NCBI GenBank assembly: GCA_035650495.1
Contig: DASRHK010000005.1
Coordinates: forward strand, 1 to 37,435
Length of the DNA stretch: 37,435 bases
Source: DASRHK01 sp035650495
GTDB lineage: Bacteria; Pseudomonadota; Gammaproteobacteria; Nevskiales; Nevskiaceae
Direction of reading: 5' to 3'
The notes below the pieces were generated by a model that was given only the letters and a program-made list of their open reading frames with translations, had not been told where the DNA came from and did not search any database. Position 1 is the stretch's first letter, and the number at the start of each line of letters is the position of its first letter. Shown here piece by piece: positions 7,183-14,939 of the stretch. Position numbers and translations under genes: made by a program.

Positions 7183-9040
7183 AATCTCGCGGGACGGTCG
7201 TGCGCGGCACGCGGCGGCCCTCGAACCACTTGCGCACGTCGGTGTCGAGCCCGATGCCGTGCATGTAGTTGTAGAGCGCCTTGTTCAAGCCCACGCCGAG
7301 CGCGTCGTGATCGACGCCGGTGGGATCGTGGAACGGCACGTCGTTCTTCGCGAACGTCGTCGGCGTCAGCGGCGCGAGCTCGATGCCGTACTGCTCGGGA
7401 TGCTTGCCGACCGGTGAGTGCACCGTGCACGTGAAGCGATGCCAGAACGCCGAGTGGATGCAGCCAGTCTCGAACAGCTGCCGCACGTACTCGAGCGCGT
7501 CGACGGTGTCCTGCACGGTCTCGGTCGGGAAGCCGTACATCAGATAGGCGTGCACGAGGATGCCCGCATCGGCGAACGCTCGCGTCACGCGCGCGACCTG
7601 CGCGACGCTGACGCCTTTCTTCATCAGCTGCAGCAGGCGATCCGACGCGACCTCGAGTCCACCGGAGACCGCGATGCATCCGCTGGCCGCGAGGCTTCGG
7701 CACAGCGCCGGGGTGAACGTCTTCTCGAAGCGGATGTTGCCCCACCAGGAGATCGCGAGCTGACGCTTCTGGATCTCGCCGGCGAGCAGCTTCAGCGCCT
7801 TCGGCGGCGCGGCTTCGTCGACGAAATGGAAGCCGGTCTGGCCGGTCTCCGCGACGATCGTCTCGATGCGATCGCACAGCGTCGACGCGGACGCGACGTC
7901 GTAGCGTGAGATGTAATCGAGCGTGACGTCGCAGAAGCTGCACTTCTTCCAGTAGCAGCCGTAAGCGACGGTGAGCTTGTTCCAGCGGCCGTCCGACCAC
8001 AGCCGATGCATCGGGTTGAGCATGTCGAGCAGCGACAGGTAGTCGTGCAGCGGCAAGCCGTCCCAGGTCGGCGTGCCGGCGTCGTCGAAGGCGATGTCGG
8101 GCTCCGGCGTGTTGATGTACTCAAAGCGTCGGCCTGAAGGCCGACCCACAAAAGTCCGCACCAGCTTCTCGCGCGGCCGCTCGCCCCGCAGATGCTCCAC
8201 GAGCGCGAGCAGCGGCTTCTCACCGGCGTCGAGCGTGACGTAGTCGAAGAAGTCGAACACGCGCGGCTCCGCGAGCTCGCGCAATTCGGTGTTGACGTAG
8301 CCGCCGCCGAGCACCGTGACGATGCGCGCGTCGTGCGCCTTGACGGCTTGCGCGATGCGGAAGGCGGCGTAGACCGAGCCGGGGAAGGGCACCGAGAGCA
8401 GCACGACGTCGGGGTGGTGCCGGCCGATCGCCTCGAGCGTGAGGGCGCGCAGCGTCTCGTCGATCAGGTTCATCGGCGCGGCGAGCGCTTCGGCGAGCGG
8501 ATCGAACGTCGGCTGGCTCTGAGCGAGCGACTCCGCATAGCGCACGAACTCGAAGCGCGGGTCGATCGCGTCGCGGAGCACGTCGGCGATGTCGTTGAGA
8601 TACAGCGTCGCCAGATGCCGTGCGCGATCCTGTACACCGAGCGCGCCGAAGGCCCACGCGAGCGGATCGCCGCCGTCCTCGGAGATGTAGACGTCGAGCG
8701 ACTCGAAGCGCGGACCCTCCGGCAAGAACTGCCGCGTCGCGATGCGATGCCCGATGGTCGGATCGCGGCCTTGCAGGAACGCGATCGTCGGGCCGATCGT
8801 CGCGTGATAGCGATCGAAGTCGGCGAGGAAGCGTTTCGCCTTCGGCGCGCGGTCGCGGATCGCGACCAGGCCGTCCGGCGAGAACAGCTTGAGGACCAGC
8901 GCGAGCGCGAGGTCTTCCTGGTGCGCCTCAATCGAGCGTGATCGGAGGAAGCCGGTCAGGTATGCGGTCGACGGGTAGGGCGTGTTGAGCTGCGTCATCG
9001 GCGGGATCAGGGCGAGGACGCGCGGCGCGGCGGATGGCAT
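7127..9040 (-). CDS. B12-binding-type radical SAM protein with a CX4CX2C cluster motif
   Basis: 637 residues from ATG 9040. Residues 1-280 begin with VLALIPPMTQLNTPYPSTAYL and contain VVLLSVPFPGSVYAAF and VTVLGGGYVNTEL, as in cobalamin-binding radical SAM proteins of the Fe-S oxidoreductase type. I do not see the classical D-x-H-x-x-G cobalamin motif. The SAM domain starts at residue 357 (VAYGCYWKKCSFCD), with cysteines 362, 367 and 370: four residues between the first two instead of three. Later segments (SGGLEVASDRLLQLMKKG, YLMYGFPTET) are typical of the barrel. An upstream in-frame start at 9196 was rejected because it would translate the repeat at 9071-9172. A small palindromic repeat lies in frame near residues 296-307. 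Substrate unknown. Confidence 0.88.
   Translation of the reverse strand: MPSAAPRVLALIPPMTQLNTPYPSTAYLTGFLRSRSIEAHQEDLALALVLKLFSPDGLVAIRDRAPKAKRFLADFDRYHATIGPTIAFLQGRDPTIGHRIATRQFLPEGPRFESLDVYISEDGGDPLAWAFGALGVQDRARHLATLYLNDIADVLRDAIDPRFEFVRYAESLAQSQPTFDPLAEALAAPMNLIDETLRALTLEAIGRHHPDVVLLSVPFPGSVYAAFRIAQAVKAHDARIVTVLGGGYVNTELRELAEPRVFDFFDYVTLDAGEKPLLALVEHLRGERPREKLVRTFVGRPSGRRFEYINTPEPDIAFDDAGTPTWDGLPLHDYLSLLDMLNPMHRLWSDGRWNKLTVAYGCYWKKCSFCDVTLDYISRYDVASASTLCDRIETIVAETGQTGFHFVDEAAPPKALKLLAGEIQKRQLAISWWGNIRFEKTFTPALCRSLAASGCIAVSGGLEVASDRLLQLMKKGVSVAQVARVTRAFADAGILVHAYLMYGFPTETVQDTVDALEYVRQLFETGCIHSAFWHRFTCTVHSPVGKHPEQYGIELAPLTPTTFAKNDVPFHDPTGVDHDALGVGLNKALYNYMHGIGLDTDVRKWFEGRRVPRTTVPRDFIARALADRAAAPDSRAA
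8122..8153. repeat. REP-like palindrome inside the radical SAM gene
   Basis: GTCGGCCT, two bases (GA), AGGCCGAC at 8128-8145 is a perfect 8-bp inverted repeat flanked by CAAAGC and CCACAAAA. It is translated in frame as part of the linker between the N-terminal and SAM domains. A degenerate copy of the palindrome lies at 33424-33441. Confidence 0.65.
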
Positions 9041-9070
9041 GCGTGATTTTAGCTGCGGCTTCGATCGGGT

Positions 9071-9172
9071 TCGCGGATGAGGTCTGGCGGGGGCGTATGC
9101 GGCCATGGACGGCCGCATTCGAGCTCCAGGGAAGGAACGTTCAGGCGTCCCCCGGCGGGCTTCCTTCACGGG
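9071..9172. repeat. About 100-bp dispersed repeat, copy A (partly degenerate)
   Basis: It aligns over its full length with the reverse complement of 17991-18090: GATGAGGT, GGCGGGGGCGTA, an inner hairpin with GCGGCC/GGCCGC arms, and GGCGTCCCCCGGCGGG. It differs by scattered substitutions and about 3 extra bases, and the right terminus is decayed. It sits in the 203-bp gap between the divergent radical SAM and DUF35 genes, whose promoters must be in or beside it. Confidence 0.75.
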
Positions 9173-9243
9173 CCGTCGCTCGGCCGGCAAGCTCACCCTT
9201 TTGCATCATCCCGCCGCGTCGGCGCGTCCGTATCGTTTCACCC

Positions 9244-9672
9244 ATGACCACGCCAACCGCTCCGCCCGCGAAGCCGACCCGCATCGCGCCGATCGTCACG
9301 CTCGACGCCAAGTTCTTCTGGGACGGCGCCGACCGCGAGGAATTCCTCGGACAGAAGTGCGGCGATTGCGGCAAGTTCGTGTTCCCGCCGCGGCCGATGT
9401 GCCCGTTCTGCCACAGCCTCAATCGCCAAGTGGTGAAGCTCTCGGGCTACGGCACCGTGCACGCGTGGTGCGTGCCGCGGCATCCGCCGCCATTCGGGTT
9501 CCGCGAGGCGCCGGTGGTCGCGGTGATCCAGCTCGACGAAGGCATCCGCTTCGTGTCGAACGTGATCGGCGTGACGATCGATGAGATGAAGAATGACATG
9601 CCGGTCGAAGTCACCTTCGAGCCGACGATGAACAACCACAAGGTGCCGGTGTTCCGGCCGCGAGCGAAGTGA
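9244..9672 (+). CDS. DUF35 zinc-ribbon/OB-fold acyl-CoA-binding protein
   Basis: 142 residues. An N-terminal helix (DAKFFWDGADREEFLGQ) leads into a zinc ribbon with Cys39, Cys42, Cys53 and Cys56 (CGDC, 10 residues, CPFC). An OB fold follows (GYGTVHAWCVPRHPPPF, then PVVAVIQLDEGIRFVSNVIG). DUF35 proteins are small partners of thiolase-fold enzymes or MaoC hydratases; in mycobacterial cholesterol catabolism one binds Ltp2 and provides part of the acyl-CoA site. Its stop overlaps the start of the thiolase-like gene (TGATG), matching that partnership. ATG 9244 is chosen because earlier in-frame starts lie in the repeat. Confidence 0.9.
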   Translation: MTTPTAPPAKPTRIAPIVTLDAKFFWDGADREEFLGQKCGDCGKFVFPPRPMCPFCHSLNRQVVKLSGYGTVHAWCVPRHPPPFGFREAPVVAVIQLDEGIRFVSNVIGVTIDEMKNDMPVEVTFEPTMNNHKVPVFRPRAK

Positions 9673-10838
9673 TGGCCCGCAAATTCCAGGACGCCGCGAT
9701 CGCCGGCATCGGCGCGACTGAGTTCTCCAAGGAGAGCAAGCGCAGCGAATTGCAGCTCGCCGCCGAATGCTCGAAGGCTGCGTGCGACGACGCCGGCATC
9801 GATCCGCGCGACATCGACGGCATGATCACCTTCACGATCGACAACAGCGACGAGGTGATGCTGGCGCGCGCACTCGGCGTGAAGGATCTCGCGTTCACGA
9901 CGCGCATTTCCGGCGGCGGCGCGGCAGCGGCTGCGACGCTGTATCAGGCGATGGCGCTCGTGAACGCCGGCCTCTGCAAGAACGTGCTGATCTGGCGCGC
10001 GATGAACGAGCGCAGCCAGTATCGCTTCGGCCAGAACCCGACCAACACGACGAGCTATCAGTCGGGCAACGGCACGGGATCGCTCCTGTGGTGCGTGCCG
10101 TTCGGCGCGATGACGCCGGCCTCGTGGGGCGCGCTGCAGGCGCAGCGCTACATGTGGAAGTACGGCGTGACCAATCGCGATCTCGGCTACGTCTCGGTGC
10201 AGCAGCGCAAGTACGCCGCGACCAATCCCAAGGCGTGGTTCTACGAAAAGCCGATCACGCTCGAGGATCACCAGAATTCGAAGTGGATCATGGAGCCGGT
10301 GCTCCGCTTGCTCGATTGCTGTCAGGAATCCGACGGCGGTGTCGCGATCCTGGTGACGAGCCTCGAGCGCGCGCGCGATCTCAAGCAGAAGCCGGTGAAG
10401 ATCGTCGGCGCCGCGCAGTCGATCCCGTACAACGTCGAAGTGATCTCGAACTACTACCACGACGATCTCACCGTGATGCCCGAAGCGCAGGGCACCGCGA
10501 AGCGCCTGTGGGAGCAGACGGGCCTCAAGCCCGCCGACATGCAGGCCGCGATGATCTACGACGCGTTCACGCCGCATGTGCTGCTGCAGCTCGAAGCGTT
10601 CGGCTTCTGCAAGGCCGGCGAGGCCGCAGGCTTCGTGAAGTCGGGCGGCATGGCGATCGACGGCAAACTGCCGGTGAACACGCACGGTGGATTGCTGGGC
10701 GAGGCCTACATCCACGGCATGAACACGATGGCCGAGGGCGTGCGTCAGGTGCGCGGCACGGCAGTGAACCAGGTGAAGGGCGTAGCGCACGTGCTGGTCT
10801 CCTCCGGCATGGCAGGCGCCGTGCTAGGCACTGCGTAA
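9672..10838 (+). CDS. Thiolase-fold protein of the SCP-x/Ltp2 type, candidate acyl-CoA retro-aldolase
   Basis: 388 residues with the thiolase fold: AAIAGIGATEFSKESKRSEL at the start, NTHGGLLGEAYIHG near residue 340 and GVAHVLVSSG at the end. The position of the thiolase nucleophile Cys carries Gly (RISGGGAAAA, Gly81-83), so normal thiolysis is unlikely. Tyr296 (MIYDAFTPH) and Tyr346 (EAYIHG) are 50 residues apart, as are the catalytic tyrosines I recall for Ltp2 (294 and 344), a side-chain retro-aldolase that works with a DUF35 partner. The DUF35 gene is directly upstream and overlaps. I infer cleavage of a beta-hydroxy acyl-CoA in side-chain degradation. A lipid-transfer or inactive role is the alternative. 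Confidence 0.88.
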   Translation: MARKFQDAAIAGIGATEFSKESKRSELQLAAECSKAACDDAGIDPRDIDGMITFTIDNSDEVMLARALGVKDLAFTTRISGGGAAAAATLYQAMALVNAGLCKNVLIWRAMNERSQYRFGQNPTNTTSYQSGNGTGSLLWCVPFGAMTPASWGALQAQRYMWKYGVTNRDLGYVSVQQRKYAATNPKAWFYEKPITLEDHQNSKWIMEPVLRLLDCCQESDGGVAILVTSLERARDLKQKPVKIVGAAQSIPYNVEVISNYYHDDLTVMPEAQGTAKRLWEQTGLKPADMQAAMIYDAFTPHVLLQLEAFGFCKAGEAAGFVKSGGMAIDGKLPVNTHGGLLGEAYIHGMNTMAEGVRQVRGTAVNQVKGVAHVLVSSGMAGAVLGTA

Positions 10839-10843
10839 TCAAC

Positions 10844-11815
10844 GTGTTGTCGATCAGTCTTAAAGTCGATTCCGGACAACGGATCGACGGCGAGGACGCG
10901 CTCTCGAGCGGCGTTTCCGTGTTCTTGCCGGAAAGGGCCGGCGCGCACGGCGCGCCCTGCAAGGCTGCGCTGGTCTGCCTCGCCGGCGGCAACATGAATC
11001 GCCGCTACTTCGATTTGCAGGCCGCGGACGATCCGAGCTTCAGCTTCGCGCACGCGATGACGAGCCGCGGCTTCGCCGTCGTCACCATCGATCACATCGG
11101 CCTTGGCGACAGCAGCAAGCCGAAGAACAGCTACGCGATCACGCACGAGCTGCTGACGCGCGCGAATGCGCACGTCACCGCCGATGTCCTGCGGCAACTG
11201 CGCGAAGGACGATTGCGCGGCGACATTGCGCCGATGCCGACGGTTCCGAGCATCGGCGTCGGCCACTCGATGGGCGCGATGATGACGGTGCTGCAGCAAG
11301 CCGCAGAGAAGCAGCACGTCGCGATCGCGCCGCTCGGCTTCTCGACGCGCGGACTGCCGGAATACATGCCGAAGGATGCGCTCGCGTTGTCGCAGAGCGA
11401 GCACCGTGCACAACTGCCAGCGCTCGCGCGCAAGTTGTTCGTCGAGGACTATCCCGTGATCCGGTCGTCGGGCAATGGCGAGCAGATCTACGGCAGCGCG
11501 AACGCCGATCGTCGCGGTATCACTGCGCTCAAGGCCGCCACCGATTGCCTGCTGCCGGTGACCGCGTACCTGTCGATGCTGCCGAACAATGTCGGGCCGG
11601 AAGCGGCGCAGATCGACGTGCCGGTGTTCCTCGGCCTGGGCGAGCGCGATCTGGCCGGGTCCACGCATCAGATCCCTGCCGCGTTCCCGCGCTCGCGCGA
11701 CGTCACGCTCTACATCCAGCCCGACGCGGGCCACAGCCATTTCCTGTTTCCCACCCGTTCGGACCTGTTCGCCCGCTTCGCCGCTTGGGCAGAATGGGTC
11801 GCGAGCCAGATCTAG
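10844..11815 (+). CDS. Alpha/beta hydrolase
   Basis: 323 residues from GTG 10844 (TTG 10847 also possible), 5 bases after the thiolase-like stop. The nucleophile elbow is G-H-S-M-G with Ser142; His297 in DAGHSHFLF is the likely catalytic base. GLGERDLAG near residue 267 carries the usual acidic residue of the triad. Early segments (VCLAGGNMNRRYFDL, TIDHIGLGDS) are typical of the fold. There is no signal peptide, so it acts in the cytoplasm. Between an aldolase candidate and an acyl-CoA synthetase it could be an esterase, a thioesterase or a ring-cleaving hydrolase; the sequence does not decide. Confidence 0.85.
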   Translation: MLSISLKVDSGQRIDGEDALSSGVSVFLPERAGAHGAPCKAALVCLAGGNMNRRYFDLQAADDPSFSFAHAMTSRGFAVVTIDHIGLGDSSKPKNSYAITHELLTRANAHVTADVLRQLREGRLRGDIAPMPTVPSIGVGHSMGAMMTVLQQAAEKQHVAIAPLGFSTRGLPEYMPKDALALSQSEHRAQLPALARKLFVEDYPVIRSSGNGEQIYGSANADRRGITALKAATDCLLPVTAYLSMLPNNVGPEAAQIDVPVFLGLGERDLAGSTHQIPAAFPRSRDVTLYIQPDAGHSHFLFPTRSDLFARFAAWAEWVASQI

Positions 11816-11833
11816 ATCAGACGGAGCGAGAGC

Positions 11834-12145
11834 ATGGGAGTCGCGTTGAAAGCAGGTGCGCGCTTCAAGAGCGCCGTGTGCGACACGCAAGTGATGGTGA
11901 TCAAGGCGCCGGCCGGCGACTACGATCTGTGCTGCGGCGGCGCCGAGATGATCGCGCCGACGGCCGCGGGCAGCGGTGCGCAGGTCGATCCGAATCACGC
12001 CGGCGGCACGCTGATCGGCAAGCGCTACGTCAACGCCGACGAATCGGTCGAATTGCTCTGCACGAAGGGCGGGGCGGGCTCGCTCTCGCTCAATGGCACG
12101 GCGCTCGAAGTGAAGCAGGCGAAGCAGCTGCCGAGCTCGGACTGA
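11834..12145 (+). CDS. Small conserved-looking protein in an acyl-CoA operon
   Basis: 103 residues, starting at ATG 11834 with GGAG 7 bases upstream. It contains Cys17, a Cys-Cys pair (YDLCCGGAEM) and a later Cys (VELLCTKGG), with short beta-like stretches and many glycines. No signal peptide or membrane segment. I do not recognise a family. It lies 18 bases after the hydrolase gene and 4 bases before the acyl-CoA synthetase, so it is very probably co-translated with them. The cysteines and size would allow a small metal- or ligand-binding partner, but nothing proves it. Confidence 0.72.
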   Translation: MGVALKAGARFKSAVCDTQVMVIKAPAGDYDLCCGGAEMIAPTAAGSGAQVDPNHAGGTLIGKRYVNADESVELLCTKGGAGSLSLNGTALEVKQAKQLPSSD

Positions 12146-12149
12146 TTCG

Positions 12150-13640
12150 ATGAACATCGCGACGATCCTCGACATGGCCGCCGAAGCGTTCGGCGATCGC
12201 GTCGGCGTCGTCTGCGGCAAAAGGCGACTCACCTACGCGCAGCTGCGCGAGCGCGCCCACGCTGCAGCCGTTGCGATCAAGGCGGCGAACGCGAAGTACG
12301 TCGCGCTGCTCGACGTCAACAGTCCGGCTGCGCCGATTGCGATCTTCGCGGCGGCCTACGCAGGCGTGCCGTTCGTGCCGCTCAACTATCGGCTGACCAG
12401 GCAGGAGATCAACGAGCTCGTCGATCGCGTCGCGCCTGCGTACCTGATCACGAGCGCCGACTATCAGCCGCTGATCGCGCATCGCCGCGACGTGCAGATC
12501 GTGCTGCGCGACGCGTTCCTCGACCTGCCGATCGCGCCCAATGCGATCGAAGCCGGCGATGATCCCCGCGCTGTCGCCGTGCAGCTGTTCACCAGCGGAA
12601 CCACCGGCAAGCCGAAAGCGGCGATCCTGCGCCACGAGAACCTGATGTCGTACATCGTCGGCACCGTGGAGTTCGGCGCCGCGGGTGAGGACGAAGCGAC
12701 CATCGTCACCGTGCCGCCGTACCACATCGCCGGCATCTCGGCGGTGCTGTCGTCGACTTATGCGTGCCGGCGCATGGTGCAGATGGAGAACTTCGAGCCG
12801 AAGCAGTGGCTCGATGCGTGTCGTCGCGAACAGGTGACCAACGCATTCCTGGTGCCGACGATGCTCGCCCGCGTCGTCGATCATCTCGGCGACGGTCCCT
12901 CCGATTTGCCTGCGCTCAAGGCCGTGGCCTACGGCGGCGGCAAGATGCCGCTGACGACGATCCAGCGCGCGATCAAATTGTTCCCGGGCGTGGATTTCAC
13001 CAACGCGTACGGATTGACTGAAACGAGCTCGACGATCTGCGTGCTCGGTCCCGAGGATCACCGTGCCGCGGCTGGCGCGAAGGACGCGAAGATCGCGCGG
13101 CGGCTCGGCTCCGTCGGCAAGCCGACCGGCGCGGTGGAGATCCAGGTGCGCGACGAATCGGGCCGCGTGCTCGGCACCGAGGAAGCGGGACTCGTGTTCG
13201 TGCGCGGCGGCCAGGTCTCCGGCGAGTACCTGGCGCTCGGCAGTCAGCTCGATGCCGACGGATGGTTTCCCACGCGCGATCGCGGCTTCGTCGACGACGA
13301 GGGCTATCTGTTCCTCGACGGTCGCGCCGACGACGTGATCGTCCGCGGTGGCGAGAACATCTCGCCCGGCGAGATCGAGGAAGTATTGATGACGCATCCC
13401 GCCGTCGCCGACGTCGCCGTCGTCGCGATGCCCGACGAGCAATGGGGCGAAGGCGTCGCCGCCGCGATCGTGCTCAAGAGCGACGCGCGCGCGACGGAAG
13501 CCGAGTTGCAGGAGCTCGTGCGCGGCAAGCTGCGCAGCTCGCGCGTGCCGCAGCGGATCGTGTTCAAGTCGGCGCTGCCGTACAACGATCTCGGCAAGGT
13601 CCTGCGCCGCGTGATCCGTCAGGAATTCAGCGCAAGCTGA
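12150..13640 (+). CDS. AMP-forming acyl-CoA synthetase
   Basis: 496 residues, the usual size for class I adenylate-forming ligases. The phosphate loop TSGTTGKPKA is near residues 149-158, the adenine/AMP motif NAYGLTETSS near residue 287, the hinge region DGRADDVIVRGGENISPGEIE near residue 390, and the C-terminal lysine that activates the acid is Lys483 (YNDLGKVLRR). It makes an acyl-CoA from a free acid, ATP and CoA. Context with CaiB, DUF35 and aldolase-like genes suggests activation of a side-chain or branched carboxylic acid; the substrate pocket cannot be read by eye. The next gene starts one base after the stop. Confidence 0.93.
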   Translation: MNIATILDMAAEAFGDRVGVVCGKRRLTYAQLRERAHAAAVAIKAANAKYVALLDVNSPAAPIAIFAAAYAGVPFVPLNYRLTRQEINELVDRVAPAYLITSADYQPLIAHRRDVQIVLRDAFLDLPIAPNAIEAGDDPRAVAVQLFTSGTTGKPKAAILRHENLMSYIVGTVEFGAAGEDEATIVTVPPYHIAGISAVLSSTYACRRMVQMENFEPKQWLDACRREQVTNAFLVPTMLARVVDHLGDGPSDLPALKAVAYGGGKMPLTTIQRAIKLFPGVDFTNAYGLTETSSTICVLGPEDHRAAAGAKDAKIARRLGSVGKPTGAVEIQVRDESGRVLGTEEAGLVFVRGGQVSGEYLALGSQLDADGWFPTRDRGFVDDEGYLFLDGRADDVIVRGGENISPGEIEEVLMTHPAVADVAVVAMPDEQWGEGVAAAIVLKSDARATEAELQELVRGKLRSSRVPQRIVFKSALPYNDLGKVLRRVIRQEFSAS

Positions 13641-13641
13641 G

Positions 13642-14880
13642 ATGGACATCGCGCGTCGCTACGCGCAGCACTTGCTGGGATCACTCGGCGTCGAAGCGCG
13701 CGTCGAGATCCCAGACGAGCATCCCGCGATCACCTGGCGCGACTCCGGCCTGATGGCGCTGACCGGCCTGCCCGGCGGCGAGGCGCAGATGTGTCCGGTG
13801 CCGATCGCGTCGTGCGCCGATGGAGCCGTCGCCGCGCTCGCATCGATCGCGCCACAAGCCGATCTGCTACGAGGCTCGACGCTGCTCTCGCAGCGCGCGC
13901 GCATGTCCGGGGTCACGCGCAACGGCGCCGTCTCGCCCGGCGGCGGCTGCTATCTGCTCGAAACCAGCGACGGCGCGATCGCCGCAAATCTCGTGCGCGA
14001 CGAGGACTGGTCGCTGGTGCCTGCGTGGCTCGAGGCGGATGGCGAGCCGACGTGGGATCTCGTCAAGCGCGTCGCGCGCGAGCGGACGATGCACGACCTC
14101 GTCGAGCGCGGGCGCATGCTCGGCCTCGCGGTCGCGCCGGATGTGCCGGTGCCGTCGAGGGCTGCGACGTGGTGCGCGATCGGGAATCCCCCCTCCCGCG
14201 GGGAGAGGGGCAGGGGTGAGGGGCCCGTCGTCGTCGACCTCTCCTCCCTCTGGGCCGGCCCGCTCTGCTCGCATCTGCTGCAGCGCTGCGGCGCGCGCGT
14301 GATCAAGGTCGAGAGCGTGCAGCGACCCGACGGCGCGCGGCGCGGGCCGCGCGAGTTCTTCGACGCGCTCAACGCCGGCAAGGAATCCGTCTCGATCGAC
14401 TTCGCGAGCGCCGACGGGCGCGCGAAGCTGCGCGACCTCGTCGCCAGCGCCGACGTCGTCATCGAGGGCTCGCGTCCGCGGGCACTGCGGCAGCTCGGCA
14501 TCGAAGCGGAGACGATCGTGCGCGAAAGCGCTCATCTCACGTGGATCAGCCTCACTGGCTACGGTCGCGGCGAGCCGCAGGAGAACTGGATTGCGTTCGG
14601 CGACGACGCCGCCGTCGCGGCCGGGCTGTCGCACGTGATGCGGCAGGCGGCGGGTGAGCGGCTCATCGTCGGCGACGCGATCGCCGATCCGCTCACCGGC
14701 ATGCATGCGGCGCTCGCCGCGTGGTGGAGCTGGCAGCAGGGCAGCAGCCGGATGATCGCGCTGTCGCTCGTCGACGTCGTGCGCCATTGCATCCGGTTCG
14801 ATTTGCCGGCATCGTCGCAGGCGTTGCGCGATCGCACGCGCGAGTGGGAGGCGATATGCAGACGCTCGTCCTCGCCCTGA
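13642..14880 (+). CDS. CaiB/BaiF-like protein with apparently permuted halves
   Basis: 412 residues. The signature that normally opens a CaiB protein (VVVDLSSLWAGPLCSHLLQ) appears only at about residue 195, followed by the Rossmann part and by A-L-S-L-V-D with Asp378 at the catalytic position, 35 residues before the end. Residues 1-180 instead look like the middle and later part of the family: WRDSGLMALTGLPGG, then GGGCYLLETSDGAIAANLV and DEDWSLVPAWL. The order therefore looks like a circular permutation, or two half-domains fused. The junction, residues 183-194, is encoded by a GC-rich repeat. Unlike the large CaiB protein at 350-2914, it keeps the Asp. Likely an acyl-CoA transferase or racemase. 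Confidence 0.85.
   Translation: MDIARRYAQHLLGSLGVEARVEIPDEHPAITWRDSGLMALTGLPGGEAQMCPVPIASCADGAVAALASIAPQADLLRGSTLLSQRARMSGVTRNGAVSPGGGCYLLETSDGAIAANLVRDEDWSLVPAWLEADGEPTWDLVKRVARERTMHDLVERGRMLGLAVAPDVPVPSRAATWCAIGNPPSRGERGRGEGPVVVDLSSLWAGPLCSHLLQRCGARVIKVESVQRPDGARRGPREFFDALNAGKESVSIDFASADGRAKLRDLVASADVVIEGSRPRALRQLGIEAETIVRESAHLTWISLTGYGRGEPQENWIAFGDDAAVAAGLSHVMRQAAGERLIVGDAIADPLTGMHAALAAWWSWQQGSSRMIALSLVDVVRHCIRFDLPASSQALRDRTREWEAICRRSSSP
14188..14223. repeat. GC-rich repeat of the CCCTCACCCC...GGGGAGAGGG type, in frame in the CaiB-like gene
   Basis: The stretch reads CCCCCCTCCCGCGGGGAG followed by AGGGGCAGGGGTGAGGGG. It resembles the short intergenic repeats common in proteobacterial chromosomes. 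It is translated as P-P-S-R-G-E-R-G-R-G-E-G, exactly at the junction between the two halves of the CaiB-like protein. Confidence 0.6.
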
Positions 14881-14939
14881 TCGTCGTCTATGCGGTGTTC
14901 TTCGTCCTGATCCACGCGATCGTGCGACGGAAGCCATGA
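14856..14939 (+). CDS. 27-residue single-pass membrane peptide
   Basis: MQTLVLALIVVYAVFFVLIH followed by AIVRRKP: one hydrophobic helix with a basic C-terminal end, which would place the tail in the cytoplasm. GGGAGG lies 4 bases before the ATG. The start overlaps the end of the CaiB-like gene, and its stop overlaps the next start as ATGA (14936-14939), an arrangement typical of translational coupling. It is too short for most gene finders. The function is unknown; it may assist the membrane protein encoded next. The coding call rests on the ribosome site, both overlaps and the clean helix. Confidence 0.55.
   Translation: MQTLVLALIVVYAVFFVLIHAIVRRKP

Noticed and set aside
9041..9196. An N-terminal extension of 52 residues for the radical SAM protein.
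   Set aside because: It translates the dispersed repeat at 9071-9172, and the real domain begins right after ATG 9040.
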